NCBI GenBank assembly: GCA_004151065.3
Contig: NWUY0304201288.1
Span: 1-27,432, forward strand
From: Larix sibirica
Lineage: Eukaryota > Streptophyta > Pinopsida > Pinales > Pinaceae
Length of the DNA: 27,432 nt
Direction of reading: 5' to 3'
Shown: one piece after another, positions 27,337-27,432 of the stretch
Position numbering within the stretch: position 1 is the stretch's first letter
Layout of the letters: every line of letters begins with the position of its first letter
Position numbers and translations under genes: made by a program
The notes under the pieces: model-generated
Told to the model about the DNA's origin: nothing
The model's input: the letters and a program-made list of their open reading frames with translations, nothing else
Databases searched by the model: none

Positions 27337-27432
27337 ATCCCTATAATGCGGTAGTTCCCTAGTAAATTCCCCATAATATTTGGTTCGTTCCCCATGTGTT
27401 GTGTGTTGTGTTCCATACGGTGGTTGTACCCC
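27337..27432. other. Window end, no gene
   Basis: GGTAGTTCCCTAGTAAATTCCCC may continue the F2 right-hand block in degenerate form. TGTGTTGTGTGTTGTGTTCC (about 27397) is a small TGTGT repeat. Nothing else is seen. Confidence 0.4.

Overview
The window reads as non-coding DNA from a large land-plant (probably seed-plant) mitochondrial genome. The only segment I can name from sequence identity is a short piece of small-subunit rRNA at 26657-26766. Its core is identical to the conserved 16S/18S helix region, and the flanking words (TATAAC followed by GAAACCCT) fit the plant mitochondrial rrn18 version better than the plastid or bacterial one. No intact protein gene, tRNA, group II intron or recognisable transposon is visible. 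The longest open frame is 118 codons with a GTG start. CpG is not visibly depleted and base composition is moderate, which fits organellar rather than methylated nuclear DNA. The source is an inference; I cannot name the species.

What fills the window is old, degenerate repetitive DNA. Four dispersed families can be followed by eye. F1 is a GC-rich element of about 25 bp (core CTCGACC...GGAGAGG) at 9.1, 12.1, 19.3 and 26.2 kb, often in tandem pairs. F2 is an element of up to about 110 bp (GGAATCACC, then GAGTTC..GACCCCGGTG, then GGACCCCCTC) with six copies between 25.8 and 27.35 kb. F3 is a very diverged family with core GTAGATATGC, on the plus strand in 13.7-16.6 kb and on the minus strand in 7.1-7.6 and 18.1-18.7 kb. 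A fourth, T/G-rich low-complexity type built on CTTGGATACTGG lies at 2.4-2.75, 18.47 and 19.9-20.2 kb.

Layout. 0-2.4 kb is mostly structureless, with a short direct repeat and a hairpin. 2.4-2.95 kb is T/G-rich simple repeat. 3.1-4.35 kb is a codon-periodic Pro/Val/Glu/Ser-rich repeat that looks like a decayed coding repeat. 4.43-5.07 kb holds two minus-strand open frames in different frames that may be one frameshifted relic. 5.1-6.5 kb is AT-rich and gene-free. 7.1-7.7 kb is F3. 9.0-9.2 kb has inverted F1 copies. 10.95-11.1 kb is a local duplication. 12.1-12.45 kb has an F1 pair and a TATATC microsatellite. 13.5-16.9 kb is a 3-kb block of diverged F3-related duplications, including two copies of a ~200-bp segment that encode similar minus-strand peptides. 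17.2-17.4 kb is a three-copy tandem repeat. 19.3-19.5 kb is a duplication with a 150-bp period. 19.9-20.6 kb is low-complexity repeat. 20.6-24.1 kb is nearly featureless. 24.1-25.6 kb is a run of unrelated short tandem repeats lying end to end. 25.8-27.35 kb is the F2/F1 cluster with the rrn18 fragment.

There is no operon or pathway to describe. The interest lies in how the DNA was built: repeated rounds of local slippage or short-homology duplication, followed by divergence, plus a few dispersed short elements.
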